DNA of 64,000 bases from Testudinibacter aquarius (GCF_004342725.1 NZ_SMCP01000015.1:1-64000); one strand, 5' to 3'. Shown: positions 12,101-18,313, counted from the stretch's first letter. Numbers and translations: made by a program. Notes: a model not told the origin generated them from the letters alone.

Positions 12101-15100
12101 GGCAAAAAGTATCGATTGCTACTTCGGCTACACCGGAATTCAGCAGTGTGAAAATTGGTGATGACACCAATAACACCACGTTGACCAGCACCGCAAACGG
12201 CTTGGATGTGGGCGGTGACAAGATCACCAATGTGGGTTCAGGTACGGTAGCAGCGGACAGCACCGATGCAGTCAACGGCGGCGATGTGTATACGGCGATT
12301 CAAAATACCGAAACCCAATACCAAGGCGACAACACAGCGGTGACCGTGAAACGCAAACCGACTGACGTGCTGAGCGTGAAAGGCGGTGCAGCTGCGGATC
12401 AATTGACCGATAACAACATCGGTACTGTAGGTGCGGAAGACGGTTCGATCACCGTCAAACTGGCGAAAAACCTGACCGGATTGGAAAAAGTCACCGTTGG
12501 CGACAGTGAACTCACCACCAACGGCTTGACCATCAGCAATGGTACTGCGGGCAGTGCGGTCAGCTTGACCAAAGACGGCTTGAACAATGGTGGCAACCAA
12601 ATCACCAATGTGAAGAGCGGCTTGGGCGATACGGCTTTGGGTGATGCCAGCGGTGCGGTGTTGACCAATGCGGTGAATGTGGCTGATCTGCAAAGTGCGG
12701 TCACAGGCTTGACCGACAGCGGCTTTAAAGTCAATGCCGATAATGCGGATGTTAAAACGCATAAACTGGGCAATGAGCTGGCGATTGTGGCGGGTAATGC
12801 CACCGATACTGTCACTACCAACTTGGCAACCAATGTTACACAAGATGCGGACGGTAAAACCACGGTGACCGTGAGCATGAAAGAGAGCCCGACTTTTAAG
12901 GATATTACTGCCACCAGCGTAACGGCTGATGACGGTGCGGGCAATGTCACCAAACTGACGGCAACGGGCACCACCGTCACCGACGGCACGAATACCAGCA
13001 CTTACGGTGCCGACGGTCTGGTGATCAAAGACAAGGATGGTAAAGAAGTTGCTTCTTTGGACAGCACACCGATTACAGTGAAAGACAACGACGGCAACGA
13101 TATTACCAATATCAACACGGCGTTGAACCAGTTGAACAGTGTGCAACAAACGGCTGACAGCTTTGCGGTCAAATACGACAAAAACGCAGACGGCACACCG
13201 AACAAAGACAGTGTGACCTTGGCGGGCACTGAGGCAACTGCGACTAAAGATGATACGACCGGTGTGATTACGACTATCGGCGGTACCAGCTTGAATAATG
13301 TGGCAAGTGCGGGTGATATCAGCGATGTAGCCAATGCGAATAAAGCAGTGAATGCGGCGGATTTGAACAATCAAGTTGTCAACCTGACCAATAAAGGACT
13401 GATATTTGGTGCCAATGACGGCACTGATTACACCGCTAAGTTAGGCAGCACGGTGGCAGTGAAAGGCGCAGACAGCAATACCGATTTCAGCAAGTTTGAT
13501 GCGGGACAAAACATCATGACCCAAATCGACAATGGTCTGATTCGTGTTGCCTTGGCGAAAGATCTGAGCGGCTTAGACAGCGTGACGGTCGGCAAAGACG
13601 CCAACGGCAATACCACGGTATTGAACGGCGGCGGCACCACTGTGACCAACGACGACGGCCGCACCGCCAGCTATGGGGTGGACGGCATGAGTGTTAAAGG
13701 TGCGGACGGCACCAGCTTGGCCAGTGTCGGCAAGGATGGTGTGAGCACAACCGGCACGGTTAAAGTGGTCGATGACAGCGGCAACACTGTGGCGCAGTTG
13801 GACAACACCCAGATGAATGTTGGCGGCAATTCGGTGACCAGTGTCAACGAAGCCATTAATCAATTGGATAAAGCGGCAGCTGCAGCCAAAACGACGGTTA
13901 CTGCGGGTGACAATATTGTGGTTACCCCAACAACCAACAGCGACGGCAGTATGACATATAATGTTGCTACCGCTAAAGATCTGAAGGTGGACAGCGTTAA
14001 AGCGGGCGATACCACCATCAACAACGATGGCTTAACCATCGCAGGTGGTCCGAGTGTGACGAAAGCCGGGATTGATGCGGCAGGAACTAAGATCACGAAT
14101 GTGGCATCGGGTGATATCAGTGCAACCAGTACCGATGCAGTGAACGGTGGCGATGTGCATAATGCGATCAAAAACGCCACTAGCGACTTAGTTGATAGCG
14201 GTCTGAAATTTGGTGCCAACAGCGGTGATACTTATACTGCTAAGCTGGGATCAACGGTTAATGTGAAAGGTGCGGACAGCAATACCGACTTCAGCAAGTT
14301 TGATGGCGGCAAAAACATCATGACGCAAGTGGATACCAAGGGCAATATCACTGTGGCATTGGCTAATGATGTGGAGGTTGCCAGTGCCAAGTTCGGTGAT
14401 ACTGTCAAGATCGACAACAACGGTATCAATGCAGGCAATACTGTGATCGACGGGGTGAAAGCCGGCAGCATTGCTGCAGGTAGCCAACAAGCTGTCAATG
14501 GTGGCCAAGTTCGTGATGTTGCAGAATCTGTTGCTAAAGCATTGGGCGATGGCGCGAAAGTTAACCCTGACGGTACGGTGACGGCTCCGACTTATACCAT
14601 CACCAAAACGGATGGTTCGACAGTAACAGCAAACAGTGTTGGTGGAGCATTGAATTACTTCAACCAAGAGATTGTTAAACCAATTACCTTTACCGGTGAT
14701 AGTGGCAGCTATGATGCGAAACTGGGTAATACTGTGAATGTGAAGGGTGATGGTAAAAACATCAGCACTTCTGTGAGTGGTAATAACCTGACCATCAGCA
14801 TGACCGATACTCCGGAGTTCAGCCGTGTTACCACCGGTGGCACTGTGATGAATAGCAACGGCTTGACCACGGGTGGTGGCAATGGCCCTAGCTTGACGAC
14901 CAGCGGTATTAATGCAGCGGGCACCAAAATCAGCAATGTGGCCAATGCAACAGAAGCGGGTGATGCGGTCAACTTCGGGCAAGTCCAAGCGATGGGGAAT
15001 AACCTGAGCAGACGTATCAATGAAGTTGATAAGAGTGCCAGAGCGGGTATCGCCGGAGCGTTGGCAACCGCCGGTCTCTACCAAGCCTACTTGCCGGGTA

Positions 15101-15264
15101 AATCCATGGTTTCTGTCGGTGCAGGTACTTATCGCGGTGAAAACGCGTTGGCTATCGGTGTTTCCAGAATCTCTGACAATGGCAAAATCGGGGTGAAACT
15201 GACCGGTATGTCAACCAGTCAAGGTGATGCCGGTGGTTCTGTCAGCGTAGGTTATCAGTGGTAA
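3121..15264 (+). CDS. Giant trimeric autotransporter adhesin (YadA/Hia class)
   Basis: A surface adhesin that should form homotrimeric fibres through a C-terminal outer-membrane barrel and bind host or abiotic surfaces. The 4047 residues are uninterrupted. Residues 1-64 form an extended signal peptide: the N-terminal MNKIYKVIWSKV block typical of these proteins, then a hydrophobic core ending LAQA. Residues about 65-1040 are YadA-type head repeats (many AIG-x-x-A units), closed by an INGSQLY neck near 1060. A second short head follows at about 1100-1250, then a neck near 1285. The rest is a long stalk of repeated modules: NGSQLF necks, GWNVQ/GWEIG Trp-type domains, and KxxNVxxG connectors. 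The last ~95 residues are a YadA anchor ending in Trp. The stalk holds a near-perfect 352-residue tandem duplication. Binding target unknown. Co-directional with the lipoprotein gene behind it. Confidence 0.97.
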   Translation: MNKIYKVIWSKVVQAWVVVSELGSSQSKGGSVRTLVRASNHSLLSPLSAVAFAVSMAFAGLAQAVVVSTTGYTNGSPNASIVIGSAVGNTGCWGGTGTASGVDYSAVSAVDGSGQLASVWGCANGNGQVAATLLGSGAKANGAWATAMGPYAEAGTRGSAFGVKANAGGNDAVALGSFANATASQTVAIGGSIGNAADATNRANATTASAVGAVAIGSNTVRGAQASGTDSIAIGGQSTASGGGTIAIGNLATGTVANTVAIGVSTNATGFDSVALGSGAQALAGGANIAIGRGAYTNGTSSPANPANGTNISIGSAAGVGQTTTANGNVAIGGNAGQNVSGRANLAMGFQAGSGVSGNANIAFGRSAGFGGTAAAPYAQSGSVAIGDSALSSSATGYSTAVGSYAQATGQQAIAIGGGSAANSIASGNNAVAIGTVGTQATSSNTVALGSSAQANAISAIAVGNSAHALGQGSVVMGSAAGQLNTQAYTIAIGNSAGTATTGTTNTENTAIGRSAGQNVSGNTNLALSSQAGQNVSGSNNFAAMLQAGQYVSGNNNIAIGQTAGRGSAATAMAASHTVALSTGAVASQDNAIAIGRTSQATNANAVAMGYTARALGANSIAMGNAALVNSSAGNAIAIGINALSTTYSGVAIGDNARATTSGLTSATAGSSTAIGRNAGANLGTAVGEGAWAASSSVSIGRNAASVPKDWSTSDMNTTNNNFGISNYPGAGNVVIGDNARAMVGGRGANLASVALGYGASIVATDETTITNQRLLGVGSATALGGNTLITGSTGATVVGANANSTGSNGSVSVGQYATAGTLARGILTPAEAGIAIGGARYNTNGAVVASTATRVTGEAAIAIGSALPTGTTYQITTATAANAIALGTGAQALAENTISIGTGNVVRGANSGALGDPSYISGSGTYTIGNDNGTSAQPIAANNSGAFGNNNAMIVGGSSGIRIVGNNNNVSSSNVMVLGNNVIVGTGLDGAVVLGNDSTVSKAVDTAKTDLNGLTYTYATAGAAPADGDVVSVGTAAKPRQIQNVANGQVSATSLDAINGSQLYAVADTLSGKLTHFYSVANTDSTAGNYNNDGATGANAMALGPNAKAVGAQSIAMGLNAQTSDGADSVAIGHESNASTGSVAMGRGTVANGQNAVAIGLGAQATSAESDNFGGVAIGGQSRATTPTGALYTATAIGYSSQATTDGALALGDTAKATANAGDVALGSNSATAAVVNTTEAGIGGLKYSGFAGTAATSTVSVGDTDKERTLTNVAAGRISQTSTDAINGSQLYATNLTLSNVATTAVSILGGDAKLATDGNITMTNIGDTGKTTVHDAIKAAKTEVTNGTNVTSVVKTEGANGQAVYTVNANGTTASAGSTAVTVSADPKDGTTNITNYKVDLSQETKDSIAKADSALQSWTAQVNGTTAKTIDKDNTTLNFVNGDNILITNDNGGIKVSTSMTPTFTSVNATTITAPTISTGNGGPSMTTTGIDAGSQKITNVTAGSADTDAVNYSQLKAVQDAAKTSSVVKGTNVASVTSTTTGVNTEYTVNADGTTVSGTGAVKVTAGDKNATTNVTDYALDLTDKTKEDIAKGVTASEDIASKGIAFAGDSGDNATRKLGETLNVKGGNTTEANLTDNNIGVVSNGADTLTVKLAKDINLGATGSLTINNNKLDKDGLEVVSGVTSVSVKPIKLGDPVSVVATDGSNTAVYGAKGLSFTETNGTPLANSPSISQTGINAGSQQITAVKSGVDGTTLADAAGDTLTNAANIGDVKNAITNLETQYQGDNTTVTVKRKPAEVLSITGGATDLTDNNIGTVGNADGSIAVKLAKNLTGLTDVATESLSVGDKVTITSAGIDAGGLPITNVADGVNDDDAVNMSQLNKVAGGWEIGNDITEDKIGNVAAGKRVDFVSGNEESTQVTVAQGADGNSVVTVEAAPGALRYSNTNTAAGGNVSTGDQFTATDSVTLVGKDGDTSGGVTINNVAPGTLSADSKQAVNGSQLFATNTNVTTNATNITNLQTEVGKGWNVQANATAAEKVAMGDTVKFIDGKNIEITQNGKEFTIATAAALVADSLTITNGPVINAEGINAGSQQITAVKSGVDGTTLADAAGDTLTNAANIGDVKNAITNLETQYQGDNTTVTVKRKPAEVLSITGGATDLTDNNIGTVGNADGSIAVKLAKNLTGLTDVATESLSVGDKVTITSAGIDAGGLPITNVADGVNDDDAVNMSQLNKVAGGWEIGNDITEDKIGNVAAGKRVDFVSGNEESTQVTVAQGADGNSVVTVEAAPGALRYSNTNTAAGGNVSTGDQFTATDSVTLVGKDGDTSGGVTINNVAPGTLSADSKQAVNGSQLFETNQNVAINTTNIATNAANIAKGINFGGTEGSNKYALGDTINVKGDSNITSTTIAGGTQLALANTVTIGNATTGKPVTINGEAGTVGGLTNTTFDAANITSGQAATEDQLKAVSEVASAGWNVQANDTTAANVAPNDTVTFKDGKNILVTQEGKTLTIATSDTPEFTSVKIGDATNNTTLTSTANGLDVGGDKITNVATGTADTDAVNVAQLNEVAGAAAKPLTFAGNSRVAADGTSDVERKLGETLKIYGATDGSLTALSTDAATAGSYSGKNIQTITDKTTGAVQIQLAENPEFTSVKIGDTTNNTTLTSTANGLDVGGDKITNLKSGLDGTTLGNASGAVLTNAVNVADLQSAVTGLTDGGFKVNADNADAKTHKLGNELAIVAGNATDTSSSNLATKVEQDADGKTTVTVSMKNAPTFTGTVTAPTFVTSGNNPVTIGDGKVTGLVAPTEDGDAANKKYVDDQVTNINTTVDAVALNTSGDSGAGNVNLKTQTLSVTGTADQIETTAADQGIKLKLSDKVTDSLAKADNAVQYDDPAVKDKVTLGGTDSTTPVQLTNVKAGDLSANSTDAVNGSQLFATNQNIETLQKGWNVTTSQSDGTASGSAVTAVKAEDTVTIDAGKNIVITQDGQKVSIATSATPEFSSVKIGDDTNNTTLTSTANGLDVGGDKITNVGSGTVAADSTDAVNGGDVYTAIQNTETQYQGDNTAVTVKRKPTDVLSVKGGAAADQLTDNNIGTVGAEDGSITVKLAKNLTGLEKVTVGDSELTTNGLTISNGTAGSAVSLTKDGLNNGGNQITNVKSGLGDTALGDASGAVLTNAVNVADLQSAVTGLTDSGFKVNADNADVKTHKLGNELAIVAGNATDTVTTNLATNVTQDADGKTTVTVSMKESPTFKDITATSVTADDGAGNVTKLTATGTTVTDGTNTSTYGADGLVIKDKDGKEVASLDSTPITVKDNDGNDITNINTALNQLNSVQQTADSFAVKYDKNADGTPNKDSVTLAGTEATATKDDTTGVITTIGGTSLNNVASAGDISDVANANKAVNAADLNNQVVNLTNKGLIFGANDGTDYTAKLGSTVAVKGADSNTDFSKFDAGQNIMTQIDNGLIRVALAKDLSGLDSVTVGKDANGNTTVLNGGGTTVTNDDGRTASYGVDGMSVKGADGTSLASVGKDGVSTTGTVKVVDDSGNTVAQLDNTQMNVGGNSVTSVNEAINQLDKAAAAAKTTVTAGDNIVVTPTTNSDGSMTYNVATAKDLKVDSVKAGDTTINNDGLTIAGGPSVTKAGIDAAGTKITNVASGDISATSTDAVNGGDVHNAIKNATSDLVDSGLKFGANSGDTYTAKLGSTVNVKGADSNTDFSKFDGGKNIMTQVDTKGNITVALANDVEVASAKFGDTVKIDNNGINAGNTVIDGVKAGSIAAGSQQAVNGGQVRDVAESVAKALGDGAKVNPDGTVTAPTYTITKTDGSTVTANSVGGALNYFNQEIVKPITFTGDSGSYDAKLGNTVNVKGDGKNISTSVSGNNLTISMTDTPEFSRVTTGGTVMNSNGLTTGGGNGPSLTTSGINAAGTKISNVANATEAGDAVNFGQVQAMGNNLSRRINEVDKSARAGIAGALATAGLYQAYLPGKSMVSVGAGTYRGENALAIGVSRISDNGKIGVKLTGMSTSQGDAGGSVSVGYQW
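8347..9148 (+). repeat. Adhesin stalk duplication, copy 1
   Basis: 802 bp nearly identical to 9403-10204, with only a handful of silent differences. The period is 1056 bp, exactly 352 codons, so the duplication keeps the frame. The unit carries one connector, one GWEIG-type domain and one INN/NGSQLF neck, that is, complete stalk modules. Confidence 0.95.
9403..10204 (+). repeat. Adhesin stalk duplication, copy 2
   Basis: Second copy of the 352-codon stalk unit. Identity with copy 1 ends at the NGSQLF neck, where copy 1 continues with ATNTN and copy 2 with ETNQN. The stretch between the copies (9149-9402) codes for a GWNVQ-type domain. Confidence 0.95.
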
Positions 15265-15273
15265 TAAATCTTA

Positions 15274-15307
15274 ACCGCACTTTGGACAACGTTGTGCAAA
15301 GTGCGGT
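15274..15307 (+). terminator. USS-pair hairpin between adhesin and lipoprotein genes
   Basis: ACCGCACTTTG (15274-15284) pairs with CAAAGTGCGGT (15297-15307); the 12-nt loop holds a smaller palindrome, CAACGTTG. No T-run follows; the next bases are CAACAAAAAGG, which leads into the Shine-Dalgarno of the next gene. It may partly uncouple lipoprotein from adhesin expression. Confidence 0.55.
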
Positions 15308-15328
15308 CAACAAAAAGGAAATGGTGAG

Positions 15329-16075
15329 ATGAAATTAAAGTTAGTGAAGTATGCGCTACCACTGGCAGTTGCAGTCGCATTGGCGGGCTGTCGTTTGAGC
15401 GATGTTAAATCCGATGGCACGACCGATCAGCCGGTGTGGCCGAAAGTGGAAGATGCCGGTGTGAATTTCAGCGGTTCGCAGTATGGCATTTGGCCGAACT
15501 GGGATAACGTGCGCATGATCGAAAAAGGCATGAACAAAGATCAGCTGTATTATCTGATCGGCAGACCGCACTTTAGCGAAGGCTTGTTTGCGGTGCGTGA
15601 ATGGGATTATGTGTTCAACTACCGTCAAAACGGTGAGCATAAAATTTGTCAATACAAAGTGTTGTTCGACAAAGACATGAATGCCCAATCATTCTTCTGG
15701 AAACCGACCGGCTGTAACAATCAGTATGAACTGTCGGGCGACTTCTTGTTTGATTTTGACTCGGCGACCTTGAGCGCCAAAGGCAAATCGACGATTGATG
15801 AAGTGGCGCGTGGTTTAAATGTGAGTGGCAGCAAAGCGCTGACAGTGGACGGCTATACCGATCGTTTAGGTTCGGACAGCTATAACCAACGCTTGTCACA
15901 ACAGCGTGCGGAAGCGGTGAAAGCCTATTTGGTTTCGAAAGGATTTGCGGCAAGTGCAGTGACAGCAGTCGGACACGGCAAAGCAGATCAAGTGGTGGCG
16001 TGTGAAGCGGAACAAGGACAAGCATTGCGTGACTGCCTGCGTCCAAACCGCCGTGTGGTGATCTCGGCTAACTAA
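15329..16075 (+). CDS. BamE/OmpA-type lipoprotein, probable adhesin partner (TpgA-like)
   Basis: A 248-residue predicted lipoprotein with lipobox LAGC (Cys21). Residues about 55-115 look like a SmpA/BamE domain (GMNKDQLYYLIGRPHF, then WDYVFNYR). Residues about 135-248 are an OmpA-type peptidoglycan-binding domain: FDFDSATLS, then GYTDRLGSDSYNQRLSQQRA. This BamE-plus-OmpA layout matches TpgA of Acinetobacter, which binds the trimeric adhesin AtaA and peptidoglycan. It lies 64 bp behind the adhesin on the same strand. I infer that it anchors or helps assemble the fibre from the periplasmic side. It would sit in the outer membrane facing the periplasm. Confidence 0.85.
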   Translation: MKLKLVKYALPLAVAVALAGCRLSDVKSDGTTDQPVWPKVEDAGVNFSGSQYGIWPNWDNVRMIEKGMNKDQLYYLIGRPHFSEGLFAVREWDYVFNYRQNGEHKICQYKVLFDKDMNAQSFFWKPTGCNNQYELSGDFLFDFDSATLSAKGKSTIDEVARGLNVSGSKALTVDGYTDRLGSDSYNQRLSQQRAEAVKAYLVSKGFAASAVTAVGHGKADQVVACEAEQGQALRDCLRPNRRVVISAN

Positions 16076-16100
16076 GCTGTTGCTAAGCTCAGTTTAAAAT

Positions 16101-16132
16101 AAACCCTGTCATGATGATAATGACAGGGTTTT
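16101..16132 (+). terminator. Intrinsic terminator of the adhesin operon
   Basis: AAACCCTGTCAT pairs with ATGACAGGGTTT around a 7-nt loop, followed by T-rich sequence. A-rich sequence on the other side means it may also stop the opposing lipoprotein gene. Confidence 0.88.
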
Positions 16133-16157
16133 TTATGGTATAGCTCGATGTTAAGGC

Positions 16158-16601
16158 TTATTTAACCGGGAAGCAGGATTTTTTCAAAATTTGATCGACT
16201 TTAACGGTCGCACCGTTAACCGTATCGTTTTTCGTCAAGGTCAGGAAGCCGTTGCCCTCTTTTTCAGGGGACTGCCCGGCGTTGTTATTGCTGATGGACC
16301 AAGAGTAATCACCAACACTGAAGACAGTTGTTTCCGGATTGGATTTATCACCATCATAATCCATGGTTAAAATTTCCTCGCCTAAAGTCACTTGCGCAAC
16401 TGCAGTGGCTTCGCCAAAGTGATAGCGGGCTTTTGCCTGTTTTTGATCAACACCATTTTCACATTGGTAGCTGATCCATTTTGCCGTCAAAATAGGTTCT
16501 TGATAATCTTTTACGGCGACTTGGTTATCTACGGAGTGGCTGCAAGCGATTAATACAGTAGAGCAAGCAGTAGCGAGTAACATAGTTTTTTTCAAAGACA
16601 T
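16158..16601 (-). CDS. Small predicted lipoprotein, MliC/ACP-like
   Basis: 147 residues with a signal peptide and lipobox LIAC (Cys20). The mature part has a YQCENG motif near residue 45, a short beta-rich region and YSWSISN near residue 104. A Cys after Tyr near the start and a late Tyr-Ser segment recall MliC-type lysozyme inhibitors and the related Neisseria adhesin-complex protein, but the match is by eye only. A second Cys lies near the C-terminus (KKSCFPVK), so a disulfide is possible. The gene converges on the adhesin operon, sharing its terminator region. Confidence 0.6.
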   Translation of the reverse strand: MSLKKTMLLATACSTVLIACSHSVDNQVAVKDYQEPILTAKWISYQCENGVDQKQAKARYHFGEATAVAQVTLGEEILTMDYDGDKSNPETTVFSVGDYSWSISNNNAGQSPEKEGNGFLTLTKNDTVNGATVKVDQILKKSCFPVK

Positions 16602-16661
16602 ATCTTTCTCCTTTTAGGGTGCTAGAATAGAAATCCGAGATAGGATTCCCGATAAAAATCG

Positions 16662-17516
16662 TTATTGGTCATGATAGTGTTCGCAGGCATACAACGTATT
16701 GCTCATTAACATCGCAACCGTCATCGGCCCAACGCCACCGGGCACTGGGGTAATAAATGCTGCATTTTCGCTGGCAGTATTAAAATCAACATCGCCAACT
16801 AAACCATTTTCGGTACGGTTTATACCGACATCAATAACTGTTGCGCCTTTTTTGATCCAATCGCCCGGAATAAAGTGCGGTTTGCCGACAGCAACGACCA
16901 AAATATCAGCTTGGCGGATATGCTGCTCTAAATTTTGCGTAAAGCGGTGAGTAACCGTGACGGTACAGCCCGCCAGTAGTAGCTCTAGCGCCATTGGTCG
17001 TCCGACAATATTTGAAGCGCCGACGACTACAGCATGCTGTTCGTACAGATTGATGCCGGTGGTTTGTAACAATTTGATGATACCATAAGGGGTACAGGCG
17101 CGCAGCAGAGGAATGCGCTGGCATAAACGCCCGACGTTGTATGGGTGAAACCCATCGACATCCTTACTCGGAGTTATACGTTCAATCACTTTGGTGGTGT
17201 CGATTTGTGCCGGCAACGGCAGTTGAACTAAAATACCATCAATTTGCGTATTATTATTCAGTTGTTCGATGAGTGCTAATAGCGTTTGTTCGTCTGTTTC
17301 AGCTGGCAAATCGTAAGATTGCGAATAAATGCCCAGCTCCGCACAGGTTTTGCGTTTGCTGCCGACATAGACTTGTGAAGCCGGATCGGCACCGACTAAA
17401 ATGACAGCTAGCCCCGGCGGCCGTTTACCTTCACGTATACGATCACGGATTTTTTCTGTAATCTCGGTGTTTATCTGAGCTGCAATATGTGTGCCGGAAA
17501 TAATTTGCGCAGACAT
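16662..17516 (-). CDS. folD: Methylenetetrahydrofolate dehydrogenase/cyclohydrolase
   Basis: Bifunctional enzyme of one-carbon metabolism: oxidises 5,10-methylene-THF to methenyl-THF with NADP and hydrolyses it to 10-formyl-THF. The 284 residues are the usual length. Visible family blocks are [14 protein letters not shown] near residue 50 (with the catalytic Lys), GILVQLPLP near 94, the nucleotide-binding [12 protein letters not shown] near 163, and the C-terminal [15 protein letters not shown]. It ends 60 bp from the small lipoprotein gene on the same strand. Confidence 0.98.
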   Translation of the reverse strand: MSAQIISGTHIAAQINTEITEKIRDRIREGKRPPGLAVILVGADPASQVYVGSKRKTCAELGIYSQSYDLPAETDEQTLLALIEQLNNNTQIDGILVQLPLPAQIDTTKVIERITPSKDVDGFHPYNVGRLCQRIPLLRACTPYGIIKLLQTTGINLYEQHAVVVGASNIVGRPMALELLLAGCTVTVTHRFTQNLEQHIRQADILVVAVGKPHFIPGDWIKKGATVIDVGINRTENGLVGDVDFNTASENAAFITPVPGGVGPMTVAMLMSNTLYACEHYHDQ

Positions 17517-17636
17517 TTATTAATCCTTTTTTAGTAATACTCTAACGAATTAGGTTATTTTGGCAGAAAAAAGCGGGGATTGTAAGAGGAAATTCGTTAA
17601 AAAATAAGCGACTGAACTAAAAAAGATAAAAAGTGA

Positions 17637-17664
17637 TTGACGAAAAATTTCAGACTCTTATAAT
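17637..17664 (+). promoter_or_regulatory. Promoter of the tRNA pair
   Basis: TTGACG (17637-17642), a 16-bp spacer, then a perfect TATAAT (17659-17664). It lies 13 bp before tRNA-Pro, as expected for a strong stable-RNA promoter, and probably serves both tRNAs. Confidence 0.85.
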
Positions 17665-17677
17665 GCACGCTACTTGT

Positions 17678-17754
17678 CGGCGAGTAGCGCAGCTTGGTAG
17701 CGCAACTGGTTTGGGACCAGTGGGTCGTAGGTTCAAATCCTATCTCGCCGACCA
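17678..17754 (+). tRNA. tRNA-Pro (anticodon TGG)
   Basis: A 77-nt cloverleaf with acceptor stem CGGCGAG/CTCGCCG, an encoded ACCA end, a D-arm with GCGCAGCTTGGTAGCGC, anticodon loop TTTGGGA and T-loop GTTCAAATC. The TGG anticodon reads CCA and, by wobble, other Pro codons. Confidence 0.97.
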
Positions 17755-17802
17755 CTTCTTTCTTCCCTTATTTATATATCCAACTAATGATGCAATAACC
17801 GT

Positions 17803-17879
17803 GCGCCCTTAGCTCAGCTGGATAGAGCAACGGCCTTCTAAGCCGTAGGTCACAGGTTCGAATCCTGTAGGGCGTGCCA
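17803..17879 (+). tRNA. tRNA-Arg (anticodon TCT)
   Basis: A 77-nt cloverleaf with acceptor GCGCCCT/AGGGCGT, encoded GCCA end, D-arm AGCTCAGCTGGATAGAGC, anticodon loop CTTCTAA and T-arm ACAGGTTCGAATCCTGT. It reads AGA/AGG Arg codons. It lies 48 bp behind tRNA-Pro and has no promoter of its own that I can see. A tRNA 3' end is a common integration site, but no integrase gene follows. Confidence 0.97.
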
Positions 17880-17971
17880 TTTATCTATTTTTGAATCATC
17901 GTGCTTTAATCAATGTGCGATTAGCTATTGCTGATCTCGTGATTTGACAAAAATAATATTATTGCTAGAAT

Positions 17972-18007
17972 AAAAAATAAGCGGGCGTTCCCCAACGCTC
18001 GCTTATT
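17972..18007 (-). terminator. Strong intrinsic terminator of the small peptide transcript
   Basis: On the minus strand a 14-bp stem (one G-U pair) at 17976-18007 closes on a 4-nt loop and is followed by six T residues. It starts 14 nt after the stop of the 25-codon ORF at 18022-18099. A dedicated terminator this strong argues that the region is a real minus-strand transcript. Confidence 0.88.
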
Positions 18008-18021
18008 AAGGTTATGATCTG

Positions 18022-18099
18022 CTACATTCCAGTAGGCGAACTACTTGTTAGTAGTAAGCAAGGCAGAATAACGATTAGATACATTATTAAACGTTTCAT
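18022..18099 (-). CDS. 25-residue hydrophobic peptide, candidate type I toxin
   Basis: A 25-codon ORF: two basic residues after Met (MKR), then an uninterrupted hydrophobic run of about 14 residues (LIMYLIVILPCLLL), then a short polar tail ending SSPTGM. The start has a Shine-Dalgarno, AAGGAAA, about 6 nt upstream. It has its own promoter (18211-18239), a heavily folded leader and an intrinsic terminator. This is the layout of small membrane toxins controlled by antisense RNA (Ibs, TisB or Hok types), but I recognise no known family. It could instead be a leader peptide or a regulatory small membrane protein. It lies between the tRNA genes and the cold-shock gene. Confidence 0.55.
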   Translation of the reverse strand: MKRLIMYLIVILPCLLLTSSSPTGM

Positions 18100-18116
18100 A
18101 AAGGTTTCCTTGTCGA

Positions 18117-18175
18117 TATAAATCACAAGGTCTGCAACTAGCCCCACTAGCTACCCACTGGTGGGGCTGTTTATT
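18117..18175 (+). ncRNA. Candidate antisense RNA to the peptide leader
   Basis: On the plus strand, TTTCAT (18094-18099), a 17-bp spacer and TATAAA (18117-18122) could start a transcript near 18129. It would run straight through the leader of the peptide mRNA and form the same hairpin (AGCCCCAC 18140-18147 with GTGGGGCT 18161-18168), followed by T-rich TGTTTATTT, which resembles a terminator. The product would be about 45-50 nt. Inferred from sequence only. Confidence 0.35.
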
Positions 18176-18183
18176 TGCAGACC
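18129..18183 (-). promoter_or_regulatory. Folded leader of the small peptide mRNA
   Basis: Two nested stems: outer GGTCTGCAA/TTGCAGACC (18175-18183 with 18129-18137, 9 bp) and inner AGCCCCAC/GTGGGGCT (8 bp). A smaller 5' hairpin, TGCTT/AAGCA, and a 3-codon mini-ORF (ATG AAA GCA TAG, starting at 18198) with a GAGGTG ribosome-binding site lie before it. Such leaders can control translation of a downstream toxin ORF. Confidence 0.55.
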
Positions 18184-18210
18184 CACCTATGCTTTCATAA
18201 GCACCTCAAA

Positions 18211-18239
18211 ATTCTAGCATAATTTTCTTAATATCTTAA
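18211..18239 (-). promoter_or_regulatory. Promoter of the small peptide transcript
   Basis: Minus strand: TTAAGA (18234-18239), 17-bp spacer, TAGAAT (18211-18216). Start of transcription would be near 18204, giving an RNA of about 230 nt that ends at the terminator near 17972. Confidence 0.6.
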
Positions 18240-18284
18240 TATGACATTATTCATGAACTTTCCGAAAATAAAGTCATAAATCGC

Positions 18285-18313
18285 TTGTTATTCATCGATA
18301 ATCGTGTTCTAAT
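18285..18313 (+). promoter_or_regulatory. Candidate promoter and long leader of the cold-shock gene
   Basis: TTGTTA (18285-18290), 17 bp, TCTAAT (18308-18313). Transcription from here gives a leader of about 165 nt before the ATG at 18489, typical of cold-shock mRNAs whose leaders refold at low temperature. Back to back with the small peptide promoter. Confidence 0.55.

Noticed and set aside
12238-13374. Long antisense open frame (378 codons) in the adhesin gene, with many others on the minus strand from 3429 to 15084
   Set aside because: Repetitive, GC-balanced coding DNA leaves the opposite strand open. The antisense translations are low-complexity, repeat the gene's own periodicity and lack ribosome sites.
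3121-15264. CRISPR array suspected from the regular repeats
   Set aside because: The repeats are in-frame protein modules of variable length, not short identical repeats with unique spacers; no cas genes nearby.
17678-17879. Genomic island integrated at the tRNA genes
   Set aside because: No integrase, no partial tRNA copy and no change of gene content typical of an island follow within the window.
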